64,000 bases of DNA from Desulfobacteraceae bacterium UBA5852 (GCA_002432195.1 DJGG01000132.1:34077-98076), one strand, 5' to 3'; positions 50,553-58,565 are shown, numbered from the stretch's first letter. Numbers and translations are program-made. Notes: generated by a model not told the origin, from the sequence alone.

Positions 50553-50768
50553 CTACCGCTTGAATATCTGCCACCACCTCTTGGCCCGGGGCGCCAGCGG
50601 CGCTTCCGCCCGGTTACCGGCGCTGTAGGCTCGGACCGCATGCCCGAATGCCACCAGCATGTTCCTGATTCGTCCCAACTGCCCCCTGCGGTTCTCGGTC
50701 TTGAAGGCTTCCTGGGTCACTTCATCGAGGAGCTTCTCCACCAGACTGACAGGCACCATCTCGGTCAT
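50553..50768 (-). CDS. Small protein ahead of the replication initiator
   Basis: 71 residues from ATG at 50768 after AAGGGGGTGAGC. Helical, with a basic and Trp-containing C-terminus (APRAKRWWQIFKR) that could bind DNA or membrane. No family recognised. It lies 19 bases upstream of the initiator. Confidence 0.6.
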   Translation of the reverse strand: MTEMVPVSLVEKLLDEVTQEAFKTENRRGQLGRIRNMLVAFGHAVRAYSAGNRAEAPLAPRAKRWWQIFKR

Positions 50769-50854
50769 GCTCACCCCCTTGTGTCTACCTATTGTGGTTG
50801 TTGACCCCTGCCGACCACCGCCTATTGCGGTTGGTTCCTGGCAAGAAATAATTT

Positions 50855-51073
50855 TTATCCACAAGCATCCTCGCGGCAAGCTGCTAAAATGCGCGGGAAA
50901 ATGACGCGATCCTCGGCAAGGATCGCCATCGCGTGAGCGCGAATGGCTTCATCGGCAAGTTGGGACTTGGTTCGGTTGGTGATGCTGGCGGCGAGTTCCA
51001 AAAGCTCGGCTGTGGAGGAACGGATGGAATACGAGCAGCTTTCAGCGGGATCGGCATTCCGGCGCGGCGGCAT
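50855..51073 (-). CDS. Ribbon-helix-helix-like protein, first gene of leftward operon
   Basis: 72 residues from the second of two adjacent ATGs (51073), five bases after GGAGG. The central SYSIRSSTAELLELAASITN then TKSQLADEAIRAHA fits a ribbon-helix-helix DNA-binding domain. It is the first gene after the leftward regulator and may be an early repressor of the replication operon. Assignment is by pattern. Confidence 0.6.
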   Translation of the reverse strand: MPPRRNADPAESCSYSIRSSTAELLELAASITNRTKSQLADEAIRAHAMAILAEDRVIFPRILAACREDACG

Positions 51074-51128
51074 CATTGCCTCCAATAAGGCTTGCGGAAT
51101 TATTTGCTTTTGGTTTAAGAGTGTTCCT

Positions 51129-51440
51129 TTAAAGAACACGCCCCCGGCCCGATTGCCTGGTGGTCTTGCCCGTTCCCTTCTTGATCTCGTTCAGGGCATT
51201 TGTCAGGAAATCGGTTTCGGCCTTCTGGACTCGCAGCAGGACGGCGGCCGGCGGCATGGCTTTCCCGGTTTCGTATTTCGCCAGGGCATTGCGAGCCCTG
51301 CGCCGGGCGAGCTGGCTCCCTCCTTTTGGCATTTTGAGGTGAACGGCGAACTGCTCCTGGGTCATGCCCAGGAGCCCCCGGACCTTTTTGAAGTAGGCCG
51401 CAAGATCGGTTTTCATGCTTTGCCCGATACCATGAATCAC
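51129..51440 (-). CDS. XRE-family regulator, leftward (lysogeny switch)
   Basis: 103 residues if started at 51440, or 95 from the ATG at 51416, which fits the usual N-terminus of the family (MKTDLAAYFKKVRGLLGMTQ). Neither has a good ribosome binding site. A helix-turn-helix of the XRE/Cro type spans MTQEQFAVHLKMPKGGSQLA with a few extra residues before LAKYETGKAMPP. It is divergent from the 51514 regulator and shares its operator region. It could be the Cro- or CI-like partner; no peptidase domain is present. Confidence 0.75.
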   Translation of the reverse strand: MIHGIGQSMKTDLAAYFKKVRGLLGMTQEQFAVHLKMPKGGSQLARRRARNALAKYETGKAMPPAAVLLRVQKAETDFLTNALNEIKKGTGKTTRQSGRGRVL

Positions 51441-51466
51441 AATTGACTGTCAATCACATTTGATTG
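51435..51466. promoter_or_regulatory. Operator cluster between divergent XRE genes
   Basis: Two direct 12-bp copies with one mismatch, AATCACAATTGA (51435-51446) and AATCACATTTGA (51452-51463), overlap two inverted repeats: TTGACTGTCAA (51443-51453, perfect 5-1-5) and CAATCACATTTGATTG (51451-51466, perfect 6-4-6). A minus-strand TTGACA lies at 51453-51448. This is the expected control site of the lysogeny switch. The first copy overlaps the upper start codon of the leftward gene. Confidence 0.7.
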
Positions 51467-51513
51467 GCATTTCGGGATATCTACAGGCACATACGATACG
51501 GGAGGCGGGCGGC

Positions 51514-51954
51514 ATGCAATACGACACGGATGCCATGCGCAGGCTGAGAACGGCGAGGGGGTTACGCCAAGATGCCCTCGCGGAAGCCCTCGGAATTACC
51601 CGCAGCGGGTACTCGAAAAAGGAAACCGGCGTCGTGCCGGTGACCATTGCGGAGCTGGCGCTCCTGGCGAAGTTCTACAAAGTGAGCCTGTCCGAGTTTT
51701 TCACCAATTCGCCCTTCACCGACAAGCCGTTCATTGAGCAGGCCGCTGTTGACCAGGACCGGCTTTCTTGGCTGCAGGAGCAGAACGAATGGCTGAAAAG
51801 CCAGCTTGAGGCCGAGCGCAAGGAAGTCCAAGATCTCCGGGGCGAACTTTCCAACTACAGGAAGGAAGCCCTCGAACTAAAAAAAGCCCTGGCAGAGTAC
51901 AAAACTCGACTGGAAGCCGCTCTTGCTGCTCTGCCGGAAAGCAAGGCCTGTTAA
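51514..51954 (+). CDS. XRE-family regulator with C-terminal coiled coil, rightward (lysogeny switch)
   Basis: 146 residues from ATG at 51514, with GGAGG eight bases upstream. Residues 6-62 are a Cro/CI-type helix-turn-helix (MRRLRTARGLRQDALAEALG, ITRSGYSKKETGVVPVTIAE). Residues about 88-140 form a coiled coil that would hold the dimer. It lacks the S24 peptidase domain of lambda CI, so RecA-triggered self-cleavage is not expected and induction must work another way. It faces the 51129 regulator across the operator cluster. Confidence 0.85.
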   Translation: MQYDTDAMRRLRTARGLRQDALAEALGITRSGYSKKETGVVPVTIAELALLAKFYKVSLSEFFTNSPFTDKPFIEQAAVDQDRLSWLQEQNEWLKSQLEAERKEVQDLRGELSNYRKEALELKKALAEYKTRLEAALAALPESKAC

Positions 51955-51998
51955 TAAACCCTGCTCTGGGTTCGGTTTCCGGTCGAGCGCCATCCGAC

Positions 51999-52403
51999 GT
52001 GGCGGCCTTTGTTGACGCCTTCGTGCGGAAGCACAGGGCCTCTGCCTTCTGGGTCAGCCGGGATGGCGACCTGGTGCGTTGGACCATCAACCCCGAAACG
52101 CCCGCCATTTTCGTCCCCAAGGACGCCTCCACCGGCCCCATTTCGCGGTATTTTTCAAACGCTGCATCCGTGGCCACCATCAGCCACGTTGATCGCGTTT
52201 GCGCCACCGGCAAGCCGGAATGGGTCCGTCGGCGCTATGTCGGGCCGGAAGAAACCATTCACCGCCTGGTGGGCTACATCCCACTGAACCGAGGCCTTGC
52301 CGTCGTCATCCAGCGCCGCTGCGAGGCCTGCTCGAGAAACCCTCAAGCCAATCCCGATTGCGAGGAAATCCTCCTTAAACAGCTCGCCCAAAAAATTTCT
52401 TGA
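51999..52403 (+). CDS. Unknown protein after the XRE regulator
   Basis: 134 residues from GTG at 51999, 44 bases after the regulator stop. Alpha/beta composition (HRASAFWVSRDGDLVRWTIN, VGYIPLNRGLAVVIQRRCEA) that vaguely recalls a PAS-like sensor, with Cys residues near the C-terminus (CEACSRNPQANPDCEE). If it senses something, it could modulate the switch, but that is speculation. Probably co-transcribed with the regulator. Confidence 0.6.
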   Translation: MAAFVDAFVRKHRASAFWVSRDGDLVRWTINPETPAIFVPKDASTGPISRYFSNAASVATISHVDRVCATGKPEWVRRRYVGPEETIHRLVGYIPLNRGLAVVIQRRCEACSRNPQANPDCEEILLKQLAQKIS

Positions 52404-52422
52404 TACAACTCCATTTCTGTTC

Positions 52423-52451
52423 TTGACAATCACCTTTTGTGCCTGATATTA
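52423..52451 (+). promoter_or_regulatory. Promoter of the rightward early operon
   Basis: Consensus TTGACA (52423-52428), 17 bases, then ATATTA (52446-52451), or GATATT with a 16-base spacer. It lies about 195 bases before the first gene of the operon and directly before a strong hairpin. Confidence 0.65.
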
Positions 52452-52452
52452 A

Positions 52453-52483
52453 CCGCAGCATCGGGGCTAACCCCATGCTGCGG
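52453..52483 (+). terminator. Hairpin at the transcript start, terminator or 5' stem
   Basis: CCGCAGCAT, one bulged C, GGGG, a CTAA loop, CCCC and ATGCTGCGG form a 13-bp stem ending in GGTTTC. It can end transcripts arriving from the 51514-52403 genes. For the promoter just upstream, whose start would fall in the left arm, it would be a 5'-terminal stem. Confidence 0.55.
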
Positions 52484-52644
52484 TTTCTCGCTCTATGTGC
52501 GGTTACCGCGGCGCCTCCGGGTAAGGCCATTGGCGAGTCCTCACTTTGCTGATGCGACTTCGCCGGCACCGGACCGCGGGGTGCGCTCTAACGGCAAAGG
52601 CGCGTTCAACCAACCGCAACATCTTCAGGGAAGGAAGGGCGTTC

Positions 52645-52995
52645 GTGGAACAGCCGCAAGAGGAAAAGGTCAGCTTGGTGAACATCAACGGCGGGGCCGC
52701 AGTCGAAATGTTCGACCATGAGCTGGAGAAGGTCATGGCCAACATTTCCGACATCAACACCGGGATGGGCGCTCGCTCCGTGACCCTCAAGGTCACCATC
52801 AAGCCCAGCGACGAGGGCCGCACCGTAGTCGGCTACGCCATCGAGGCCAAGAGCACCACCTGCGGCGTGGCACCCGTCAAGGGCGTGGCCCATGTCCGGC
52901 TCGACTCCCGGGGCAAGTCCTACGCCCAGGAGAGAAACCCAAACCAGCCTTCGCTTCCCGGTTTGGGCACCGTGAAGGCCTTCAGAAAGGAATAG
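52645..52995 (+). CDS. First early-operon protein, unknown
   Basis: 116 residues from GTG at 52645, after AGGGAAGGAAGGG. The N-terminus (EQPQEEKVSLVNINGGAAVE) leads into an alpha/beta domain with MFDHELEKVMANISDINTG and SVTLKVTIKPSDEGRTVVG. Small phage proteins with this pattern lie ahead of DUF2303 genes. Function unknown. Six bases separate it from the next gene. Confidence 0.7.
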   Translation: MEQPQEEKVSLVNINGGAAVEMFDHELEKVMANISDINTGMGARSVTLKVTIKPSDEGRTVVGYAIEAKSTTCGVAPVKGVAHVRLDSRGKSYAQERNPNQPSLPGLGTVKAFRKE

Positions 52996-53001
52996 GCGCA
53001 C

Positions 53002-53736
53002 ATGATCAAAGATGCTTTGCAGCACCTGGAGGACAGATTTCGAGAGGCCAACCGGCCCCAGACCGTCGAAATCGATGACCGACGCTACTTCCGGGCCAAG
53101 GATGGCAGTCTGGCTGTGGTGAAACGGCCTGAGGAACACCGGCCGGATGTGCTGAACTTCTCCACCCTCACTGCTCTTGTGGCCTTCATGGAAGGCGAAG
53201 CCAAGGGCTTCAACGACCTTGCACTCCTGGTCCGGGAGCACTCCAAGGTGCTGGTCCTGGGTCCCTTGGATCCCAAAAACTTCAACATCCGCTTTATCTA
53301 CGCCATGGCCGAGGGCCCGGATTGCGGCTTTCCCTTCGGCCGCTACCTCGACCTGGAATCCTTCATCATCGGGATCCAGGCCCAATTCATTCGCACCGAG
53401 CGGGTGGACGCGATCCTGGGGCTTCTCGCCTCCGTGGTGGACGAGAATGTCAAGGAGAACGCCGACGACGGCTTCTCGCAGTCGATCCGCATTCGCACCG
53501 GAATCACCCTGAAGGCCGAGGTGAAGGTCGAAAACCCGATTTCTCTGGCCCCCTACCGGACCTTCCGCGAGGTCCAGCAGCCGGAATCCAATTTCATCAT
53601 CCGCTTCCGCAAGTCGGGCGACGGGCTCTGCGTCGGGCTTTTTGAAGCTGATGGGGGCGCCTGGAAGAACGAGGCCGCGGCCAGGGTGCGACAGTTCCTG
53701 GTCGACAAGCTCCCGGGTCAGGTGATCTACGCCTGA
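53002..53736 (+). CDS. DUF2303 (YfdQ-like) phage protein
   Basis: 244 residues. DUF2303 features: LNFSTLTALVAFMEGEAKGF near 51, FIYAMAEGPDCGFPFGRYLD near 98, and a C-terminal beta-rich part with PYRTFREVQQPESNFIIRFR. The family is common in early operons of Mu-, P22- and lambda-like phages and has no proven activity. Followed by a hairpin with a short T-run. Confidence 0.85.
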   Translation: MIKDALQHLEDRFREANRPQTVEIDDRRYFRAKDGSLAVVKRPEEHRPDVLNFSTLTALVAFMEGEAKGFNDLALLVREHSKVLVLGPLDPKNFNIRFIYAMAEGPDCGFPFGRYLDLESFIIGIQAQFIRTERVDAILGLLASVVDENVKENADDGFSQSIRIRTGITLKAEVKVENPISLAPYRTFREVQQPESNFIIRFRKSGDGLCVGLFEADGGAWKNEAAARVRQFLVDKLPGQVIYA

Positions 53737-53745
53737 CCCGGACAC

Positions 53746-53780
53746 GGCGGCCCGAGCCGGCGAGGGGCCGGGCCGCCTTT
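53746..53780 (+). terminator. Hairpin after the DUF2303 gene
   Basis: GGCGGCCCG (53746-53754) pairs perfectly with CGGGCCGCC (53769-53777) and is followed by TTT. It is probably a partial terminator that lowers expression of the downstream recombination genes unless antitermination occurs. Confidence 0.55.
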
Positions 53781-53796
53781 ACCAGGGAGTCGAGTC

Positions 53797-54330
53797 ATGG
53801 AGCAGATCACCTTTATCGAGATCCCGAGCAAGCGGAGCGCCGGCCGCTGTTCCGTCTGCGGGCGGCCTCTGACGGACCCGGAAAGCCTTTCGCGGGGTAT
53901 GGGCCCCATCTGCGGGGGGAAGTCATCGACCCCTGAAAACGTGACCCGTAACTACACCGACGACTTCATTGACGACGTACGCCTGACGGAAGCCCTTGTC
54001 CTGAGACGATCCAGCGACGGCCGCCCCCAGACCAACGTGCCTCATCTGGCAGTCGCCCATTCCCCCACAGGGTTCGAATTTGGCTACGGCGGGAGCGGGC
54101 CCGCGGACCTGGCCCTGAATGCAGTGGAAGCCCTACTCATCGAAATTGGCTTCCAGGGCCCGCGCATGAACGTGAACGACGGTTCGTGCTTCTGCATCGC
54201 CCTGACGCTCCACCAGGATTTCAAATGGCAGTTCATCGCCAAGGCGCCGCGCGAAGGCGCCCGGTTCAACTTCTCCGAGATCAAAGCTTGGGTGGAGTCG
54301 CACATCGGTCAACAGGGGGGTGCCCCATGA
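53797..54330 (+). CDS. Protein with N-terminal zinc-binding DUF6011-like and C-terminal DUF6166-like parts
   Basis: 177 residues. Residues 17-42 form a zinc knuckle (CSVCGRPLTDPESLSRGMGP then CGG), a pattern common in phage proteins. The second part (about 83-170) has GFEFGYGGSGPADLALNAVE and EGARFNFSEIKAWVES, which fit DUF6166. The fusion may bind nucleic acid, but no activity is known. ATGA overlap with the next gene. Confidence 0.75.
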   Translation: MEQITFIEIPSKRSAGRCSVCGRPLTDPESLSRGMGPICGGKSSTPENVTRNYTDDFIDDVRLTEALVLRRSSDGRPQTNVPHLAVAHSPTGFEFGYGGSGPADLALNAVEALLIEIGFQGPRMNVNDGSCFCIALTLHQDFKWQFIAKAPREGARFNFSEIKAWVESHIGQQGGAP

Positions 54331-54596
54331 ACATGCCCATGTCGATCCCGACCGACGAGGAGCTGAGGTCCGACCTGATTAACGAAAACGCGGAGAAGAT
54401 CATCGACCACATCGAGGGGATACTGGTCGCCACGATGGACAACGGCGTCACGCAGGCCCTTTACAACCTCATGCATGAAACCCGCAACCGCTCAGGCAAA
54501 GGGTGGCTGTTCGTGGACATCCTGAATGCGCTGCGAGACATCAAGATCGTGAACAGGCGCCTGGAGCGCAGCCTGGATGAGCTGAAGGAATTATGA
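54327..54596 (+). CDS. Small helical early protein
   Basis: 89 residues, overlapping both neighbours by four bases. Helical and acidic (DEELRSDLINENAEKIIDHI), with GKGWLFVDILNALRDIKIVN near the end. No named family. It probably acts with the exonuclease it is coupled to. Confidence 0.65.
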   Translation: MNMPMSIPTDEELRSDLINENAEKIIDHIEGILVATMDNGVTQALYNLMHETRNRSGKGWLFVDILNALRDIKIVNRRLERSLDELKEL

Positions 54597-55147
54597 CCTA
54601 CACCAACGACACAGGCTTTCCCTCCGTGACCGAGATCCTCTCTCCCTGGATCGACAAGAGCTGGTTCACGGAGGAGCATGCCGAGCGCGGAAGCATGGCC
54701 CACGCTGCTGTCGCCGCAGAGATCCTGGGGCTCTATTACCCACCCATCCGGCAGGATTGGAAGGGCTACGTCACGAGTGCCCTGCGGTGGATCGACGACA
54801 TGGTCCAGGATGCTCTGCTCGTGGAGGAGCGCCTGGTGGATCCCCATCGGCGCTTCTGCGGGAAGCCGGACCTGTTGGCCCGACTGAAGGACAACACCCT
54901 GTGTCTGGTCGACTTCAAGACCAGCAAGGTCGCCTACAACTGGTGGCCGATCCAGGTGGCTGCCTACCGGGCCTTGGCCTCCATCCACGGCCATCACACC
55001 ACCCGAGGCCTCTGCCTGCGGCTGCGAGAGGACGGAGGCCCCGCCCTAGTGACCGAGTACACCAGCTCCCATAACCGAAATCTGAACGTTTTCCATTCGG
55101 CCCTGAACACCCACCACTATTTCCATGGAGAAAGGAAGGCCGCATGA
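54593..55147 (+). CDS. PD-(D/E)XK exonuclease (phage recombination)
   Basis: 184 residues. Nuclease core: EERLVDP (E78), CGKPD with Asp93, then LCLVDFKTSK with Asp107 and Lys109, followed by QVAAYRALA helix residues. An upstream RGSMAHAAVAAE helix matches Cas4/RecB-type exonucleases. It would resect ends to give single strands for the annealing protein encoded two genes on. ATGA overlaps at both ends show tight coupling. Confidence 0.85.
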   Translation: MTYTNDTGFPSVTEILSPWIDKSWFTEEHAERGSMAHAAVAAEILGLYYPPIRQDWKGYVTSALRWIDDMVQDALLVEERLVDPHRRFCGKPDLLARLKDNTLCLVDFKTSKVAYNWWPIQVAAYRALASIHGHHTTRGLCLRLREDGGPALVTEYTSSHNRNLNVFHSALNTHHYFHGERKAA

Positions 55148-55965
55148 ACCCCTTCAGCTACGATGCCTTACTTGAGGACGAACCCGCCGTCGAACCTGCG
55201 GTGGAGAGGCCCGTTGTGCTACCTGCTGATAACCCGCCGGCTGCCGGCCGCCCCTGGGCCATGCTGGACCCCGAGGCCGCCCGCCTGAAGTTTTCCGAGT
55301 TCCAGGCGCAAATCGCCACGATGAAAGCTCAAGCCGGGGCGCACCAAATCACCGACCAGGCCAGCCTGAACCTTGGCATTGAAATGGTCGCCCAGGGAAA
55401 GAAGATGCTGAAAGCTGTGGACGTGCGCCGCAAGGCCATCATCGAAGTGCCCGACGGCTTTGTCTCCAGCGTCAACACATTCTGCCGGAAGATTTCCAAC
55501 GACATCAAGGCCATCATCACCCCCCTGGATGCCCGGGTGAACGCCTTCATGGTCGAGCAGGACCGCCTGCGCCGGGAAGCCGAGCGCAAGGCCCGGGAGG
55601 AAGCCGAGGCCGAGCGCCGCCGGCTGGAGGACGAGGCCGCCGCCGAGCGCGCCCGCATCGAGGCCGAGGCAATGGCCAATGGCGCCAGCAAGGAGGAGGC
55701 CGCCGCCGAGGCCCAGGCCGCCGTCGATCCCATCATCCCCGTGGTTCCCGTGACAGCCCCAGCCTCCACCGTCACCCGCACCGCCGAGGGCACCGCCCAC
55801 CTCCGGAAGGATTGGGCCTGGGAGGAAGTGGACTTCAACCTCGTGCCCCGGGAATACCTCATGCTGGACACCAAGAAGCTCAACCAGGCCGTGAAGGCGG
55901 GCGTCCGAGAGATTCCAGGCATCCGCATCTTCGAAAAGCCCAAGACCAACTACCGGACCAAGTAA
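55144..55965 (+). CDS. Coiled-coil recombination-module protein
   Basis: 273 residues. A Pro-rich N-terminus precedes helices, a long charged coiled coil (about 138-185; Arg/Glu/Ala-rich), a Val/Pro linker and a conserved C-terminal motif (FNLVPREYLMLDTKKLNQAV then AGVREIPGIRIFEKPKT). Proteins with this C-terminus sit between exonuclease and annealing genes in many phages. Function unknown, perhaps a scaffold for the recombinase pair. Confidence 0.75.
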   Translation: MNPFSYDALLEDEPAVEPAVERPVVLPADNPPAAGRPWAMLDPEAARLKFSEFQAQIATMKAQAGAHQITDQASLNLGIEMVAQGKKMLKAVDVRRKAIIEVPDGFVSSVNTFCRKISNDIKAIITPLDARVNAFMVEQDRLRREAERKAREEAEAERRRLEDEAAAERARIEAEAMANGASKEEAAAEAQAAVDPIIPVVPVTAPASTVTRTAEGTAHLRKDWAWEEVDFNLVPREYLMLDTKKLNQAVKAGVREIPGIRIFEKPKTNYRTK

Positions 55966-55978
55966 CCAGGAGGCAGAT

Positions 55979-57226
55979 ATGACCGCGCTGGCACTACAGC
56001 AAACTACTACGGCCCTGACCGCCCGCGACCCCGCGGCGGTGGCCGCGGCCGAGTCTTCCAAGGCCAGAATTCAGGCCGCCTACATCATGGCGCTGCAGAA
56101 GCGCCGGGACGAGGACCAGGCCCGCGACCGAATCCTTGCCGCCTGCCGGCGGCCGGCCTTTGCCGAGCGGGTGGAGTTCAACAAGCCGGTCGGCAACACC
56201 ACCATCAAAGGCCCCTCCATCCGCTTCGCGGAGCTTGCCCTGCGTGAGTGGGGCAACGTCTTCACGTCCACCCAGGTCCTCTACGAAGACGACCTGATGA
56301 AGCGCATCCGGGTGGAGACCCTGGACCTGGAGACGAACGCCAACTTCGCCAAGGAGATTCAGTACCGCAAAACGGTGGAGCGCGCCTCCAAGCATGGGCG
56401 GGAGGATGACGTTCTGGGAGAGCGGACCAACACCAAGGGCAAGCCGGTCTTCATCCTGCGGGCCACGGAGGAAGAAGCGCAGATCAAGGAGAACGCCCTC
56501 ATCAGCAAGACGATCCGCAACGAGGGGCTGCGGCTGATCCCCTCCGACATCATCGACGAGGCCATCGACACCGCCCGGGCCACCCTCAAGCAGCGCGACG
56601 CAGCCGACCCGGCGGCCGCCAAAAAGGCGATCCTCGACAACTTCAGCGCCATCGGAGTCAAGCCGGCAGCCCTGAAGTCCTACCTGGGCCACGACATCGA
56701 GGCCTGCTCCCCCGCCGAGCTCCAGGACCTGCGGGGCATGTTCCGGGCCATCCGCGACGGGGAAGCCACCTGGTCCGACTACATCACCCGGGCCACCGCC
56801 GGGGAGGGCGATGAGCCCCCTCCTCCGCCCGACACCAAGGCCTTCGACGAGGCCATGAAAGACCTGCCGGCCGAACCCCTGGCCGCCTTCGTAAACCTGG
56901 CCGCCAGGAATTTCGGCAAGCCGGTGGACGAGTTCAGGGCCTTTGTGGGCACCACCGAAGGGGAGGTCGCCCGGTTCCGCAACGCCTTCGCCGCCTGGCA
57001 AAAAAAGCATGCCAAGGCCAAGCCGCCGAAGGCTCAACCGGCTCCCGCCCCCGACGGTGGGGAATCCCTTGCCGAATCCATCGATGAGCGCCTGGCCCAG
57101 GGAGATGAATCCATGATCGCCGCCATGGAGGCCCTGGGGGTCACCAACTGCCCGGCCAAGCCAGAAGATCAGCGCAAGCTCTGGAGCAAGTATCAGGAGC
57201 TTCTGGAGGCCACCGGTGGGGCTTGA
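55979..57226 (+). CDS. Candidate single-strand annealing protein
   Basis: 415 residues, AGGAGG before the ATG. The conserved core has KARIQAAYIMALQKRRDEDQ near 29, then IKGPSIRFAELALREWGNVF near 79 and RVETLDLETNANFAKEIQYR near 109. An IRFAEAxxxxWGN-type signature followed by a beta-hairpin is reminiscent of ERF/RecT-type annealing proteins, but I cannot place it in a named family. The C-terminus has an acidic Pro-rich linker (near 282) and a helical domain. Its neighbours, exonuclease and coiled-coil protein, support a role in recombination. Confidence 0.65.
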   Translation: MTALALQQTTTALTARDPAAVAAAESSKARIQAAYIMALQKRRDEDQARDRILAACRRPAFAERVEFNKPVGNTTIKGPSIRFAELALREWGNVFTSTQVLYEDDLMKRIRVETLDLETNANFAKEIQYRKTVERASKHGREDDVLGERTNTKGKPVFILRATEEEAQIKENALISKTIRNEGLRLIPSDIIDEAIDTARATLKQRDAADPAAAKKAILDNFSAIGVKPAALKSYLGHDIEACSPAELQDLRGMFRAIRDGEATWSDYITRATAGEGDEPPPPPDTKAFDEAMKDLPAEPLAAFVNLAARNFGKPVDEFRAFVGTTEGEVARFRNAFAAWQKKHAKAKPPKAQPAPAPDGGESLAESIDERLAQGDESMIAAMEALGVTNCPAKPEDQRKLWSKYQELLEATGGA

Positions 57227-57671
57227 TGTGCGCCTGATCGTGGGGAGCGACTTCGCGTTGCGGCCGGCGTCGGTGGAGGACCTGGAAGCCATCCGGCGCC
57301 TTCCGCAACGATTCCCTGTCGCGGCCGAGATCACCCGGCCGGGACCCAAGAAGCTTCGCAGCTACCGGCAGCTTTGTAAGTACTTCGTCATGTGCGGGCT
57401 AGTGGCCGAGAACGCGAGCGACAACTCCAACATGAATACGAAGGCCAAGGTGGACCACTTGACCAGGATCCGGTGCGACTTCGTCGAGGACGTCATCTGG
57501 CACCAGGACAAGGGCACCTTGCTCTGGATCCCCAAGCGCCTCAACTACGCCAGTTGCGACCAAGACGATGCCAACCGGTTCATGAACGATGCCCTGCCCC
57601 ACCTGGCCGATGCCATCGGCACGGACCCTTCCGCCCTGGACCGCGAAGCCGAAAGGCGGGTCGGATGGTAG
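57216..57671 (+). CDS. DUF1367-like phage protein
   Basis: 151 residues from GTG at 57216, GGAGG six bases upstream. The order fits DUF1367: an N-terminal strand, RSYRQLCKYFVMCGLVAENA, NTKAKVDHLTRIRCDF, and RLNYASCDQDDANRFMNDAL near the end. The family is found in recombination or NinB-like positions in phages; activity not established. It overlaps the start of the HNH gene. Confidence 0.6.
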   Translation: MGLDVRLIVGSDFALRPASVEDLEAIRRLPQRFPVAAEITRPGPKKLRSYRQLCKYFVMCGLVAENASDNSNMNTKAKVDHLTRIRCDFVEDVIWHQDKGTLLWIPKRLNYASCDQDDANRFMNDALPHLADAIGTDPSALDREAERRVGW

Positions 57672-58015
57672 AGAAACGGAAGCGCCCCCCGGTGGACTGG
57701 TTCGGCTTCGCAGCCCCGAAGGTGGGTCGCGTGATTCTGGTGGGGGGCGCATACGATGCTCTGCGGAAACAGGTCTTTGGACGCGACGACTGGCGCTGCG
57801 TGATCTGCGGCAGCAGGGAGAACCTCGAACTCGGGCACATCATCGGCCGCTGGAACGTCCGGCGGGACACCCCCGGGAACACGGCCTGCATGTGTCGCGT
57901 CTGCAACCGGGGGCTGGAAGATGGCACCCTTTGGGTTGAGAGGTGGGACGGCACCCGGCCGGCCGTGGTGTGGGCCCGCAGCAACCCTGAACACCAGTGG
58001 GTGCGGGTGAAATAG
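57665..58015 (+). CDS. HNH endonuclease / NinG-like recombination protein
   Basis: 116 residues from ATG at 57665, overlapping the preceding stop. HNH core: CVICGSRENLELGHIIGRWN then GNTACMCRVCNRG, with two CxxC zinc pairs, His in GHI and Asn in GNT. Location after a DUF1367-like gene fits the nin-type region of lambdoid phages rather than a packaging HNH nuclease. Possibly trims recombination intermediates. Confidence 0.82.
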   Translation: MVEKRKRPPVDWFGFAAPKVGRVILVGGAYDALRKQVFGRDDWRCVICGSRENLELGHIIGRWNVRRDTPGNTACMCRVCNRGLEDGTLWVERWDGTRPAVVWARSNPEHQWVRVK

Positions 58016-58061
58016 GACAGGGCCATCAGCCCGTTTCAGGTCGTGGATAAAGGAGTGCGTC

Positions 58062-58532
58062 ATGCGGTGTGTGAGCATGTGGGAGCCTTGGGCCTGGTGC
58101 ATCTTCCGGGCCGGGAAGCTGGTGGAGAACAGGCCATGGAAGCTGCCCCTGGGGGCGATCGTCATTCAGGCAGCCAAGCGCTATGACGAGAGCGGAGCGC
58201 GCTACCTGCGGCAGGTGATGGGGATCGCCGTGCCGGAGGCCCGCGAGCTCGTCATGGGGGCCCTGGTGGGAGTGGTGCGGGTGGTGGGGCACACCCGGGA
58301 GAGCGGATCCCCATGGGCCCAACCGGACTGCTGGCACAACCTGCTGGCCGACCCTCAGGAGTTCCCGCGGCGAATCCCCTGGCGTGGGCGGCAGGGGGTG
58401 TTTTGGGTGCCGATCTGCGAAACGTGCGGGGCCGTGCCGGAGACGATGCTATTAACCATGCCGGAAGCGGAGAGGGCGGGCTGGGTGTATGCCGCAAGGC
58501 AATGGCGCTGCCAGGCGTGCGGGGCGGTATAA
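58062..58532 (+). CDS. ASCH-domain protein with C-terminal zinc ribbon
   Basis: 156 residues, AAGGAG before the ATG. Residues 3-90 match the ASCH fold: MWEPWAWCIFRAGKLVENRP, IVIQAAKRYDESG and ALVGVVRVVG. ASCH proteins bind RNA or modified nucleosides, and some are amidohydrolases. The C-terminus adds a zinc ribbon (CETCGAV, then WRCQACGAV). In an early phage operon it may act on RNA or modified nucleotides; the substrate is unknown. Confidence 0.75.
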   Translation: MRCVSMWEPWAWCIFRAGKLVENRPWKLPLGAIVIQAAKRYDESGARYLRQVMGIAVPEARELVMGALVGVVRVVGHTRESGSPWAQPDCWHNLLADPQEFPRRIPWRGRQGVFWVPICETCGAVPETMLLTMPEAERAGWVYAARQWRCQACGAV

Positions 58533-58565
58533 GAGCCGCGGGCAGGCAACGGGGGAGAACAAGAA

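Noticed and set aside
51514..51954. Lambda CI-type repressor
   Set aside because: No S24 peptidase domain or cleavage site; only a helix-turn-helix and a coiled coil.
57392..57664. Upstream extension of the HNH frame to 57392
   Set aside because: It lies inside the DUF1367-like gene and reads as Arg/Gln-rich out-of-frame sequence. The ATG at 57665 overlaps the previous stop as other genes here do.
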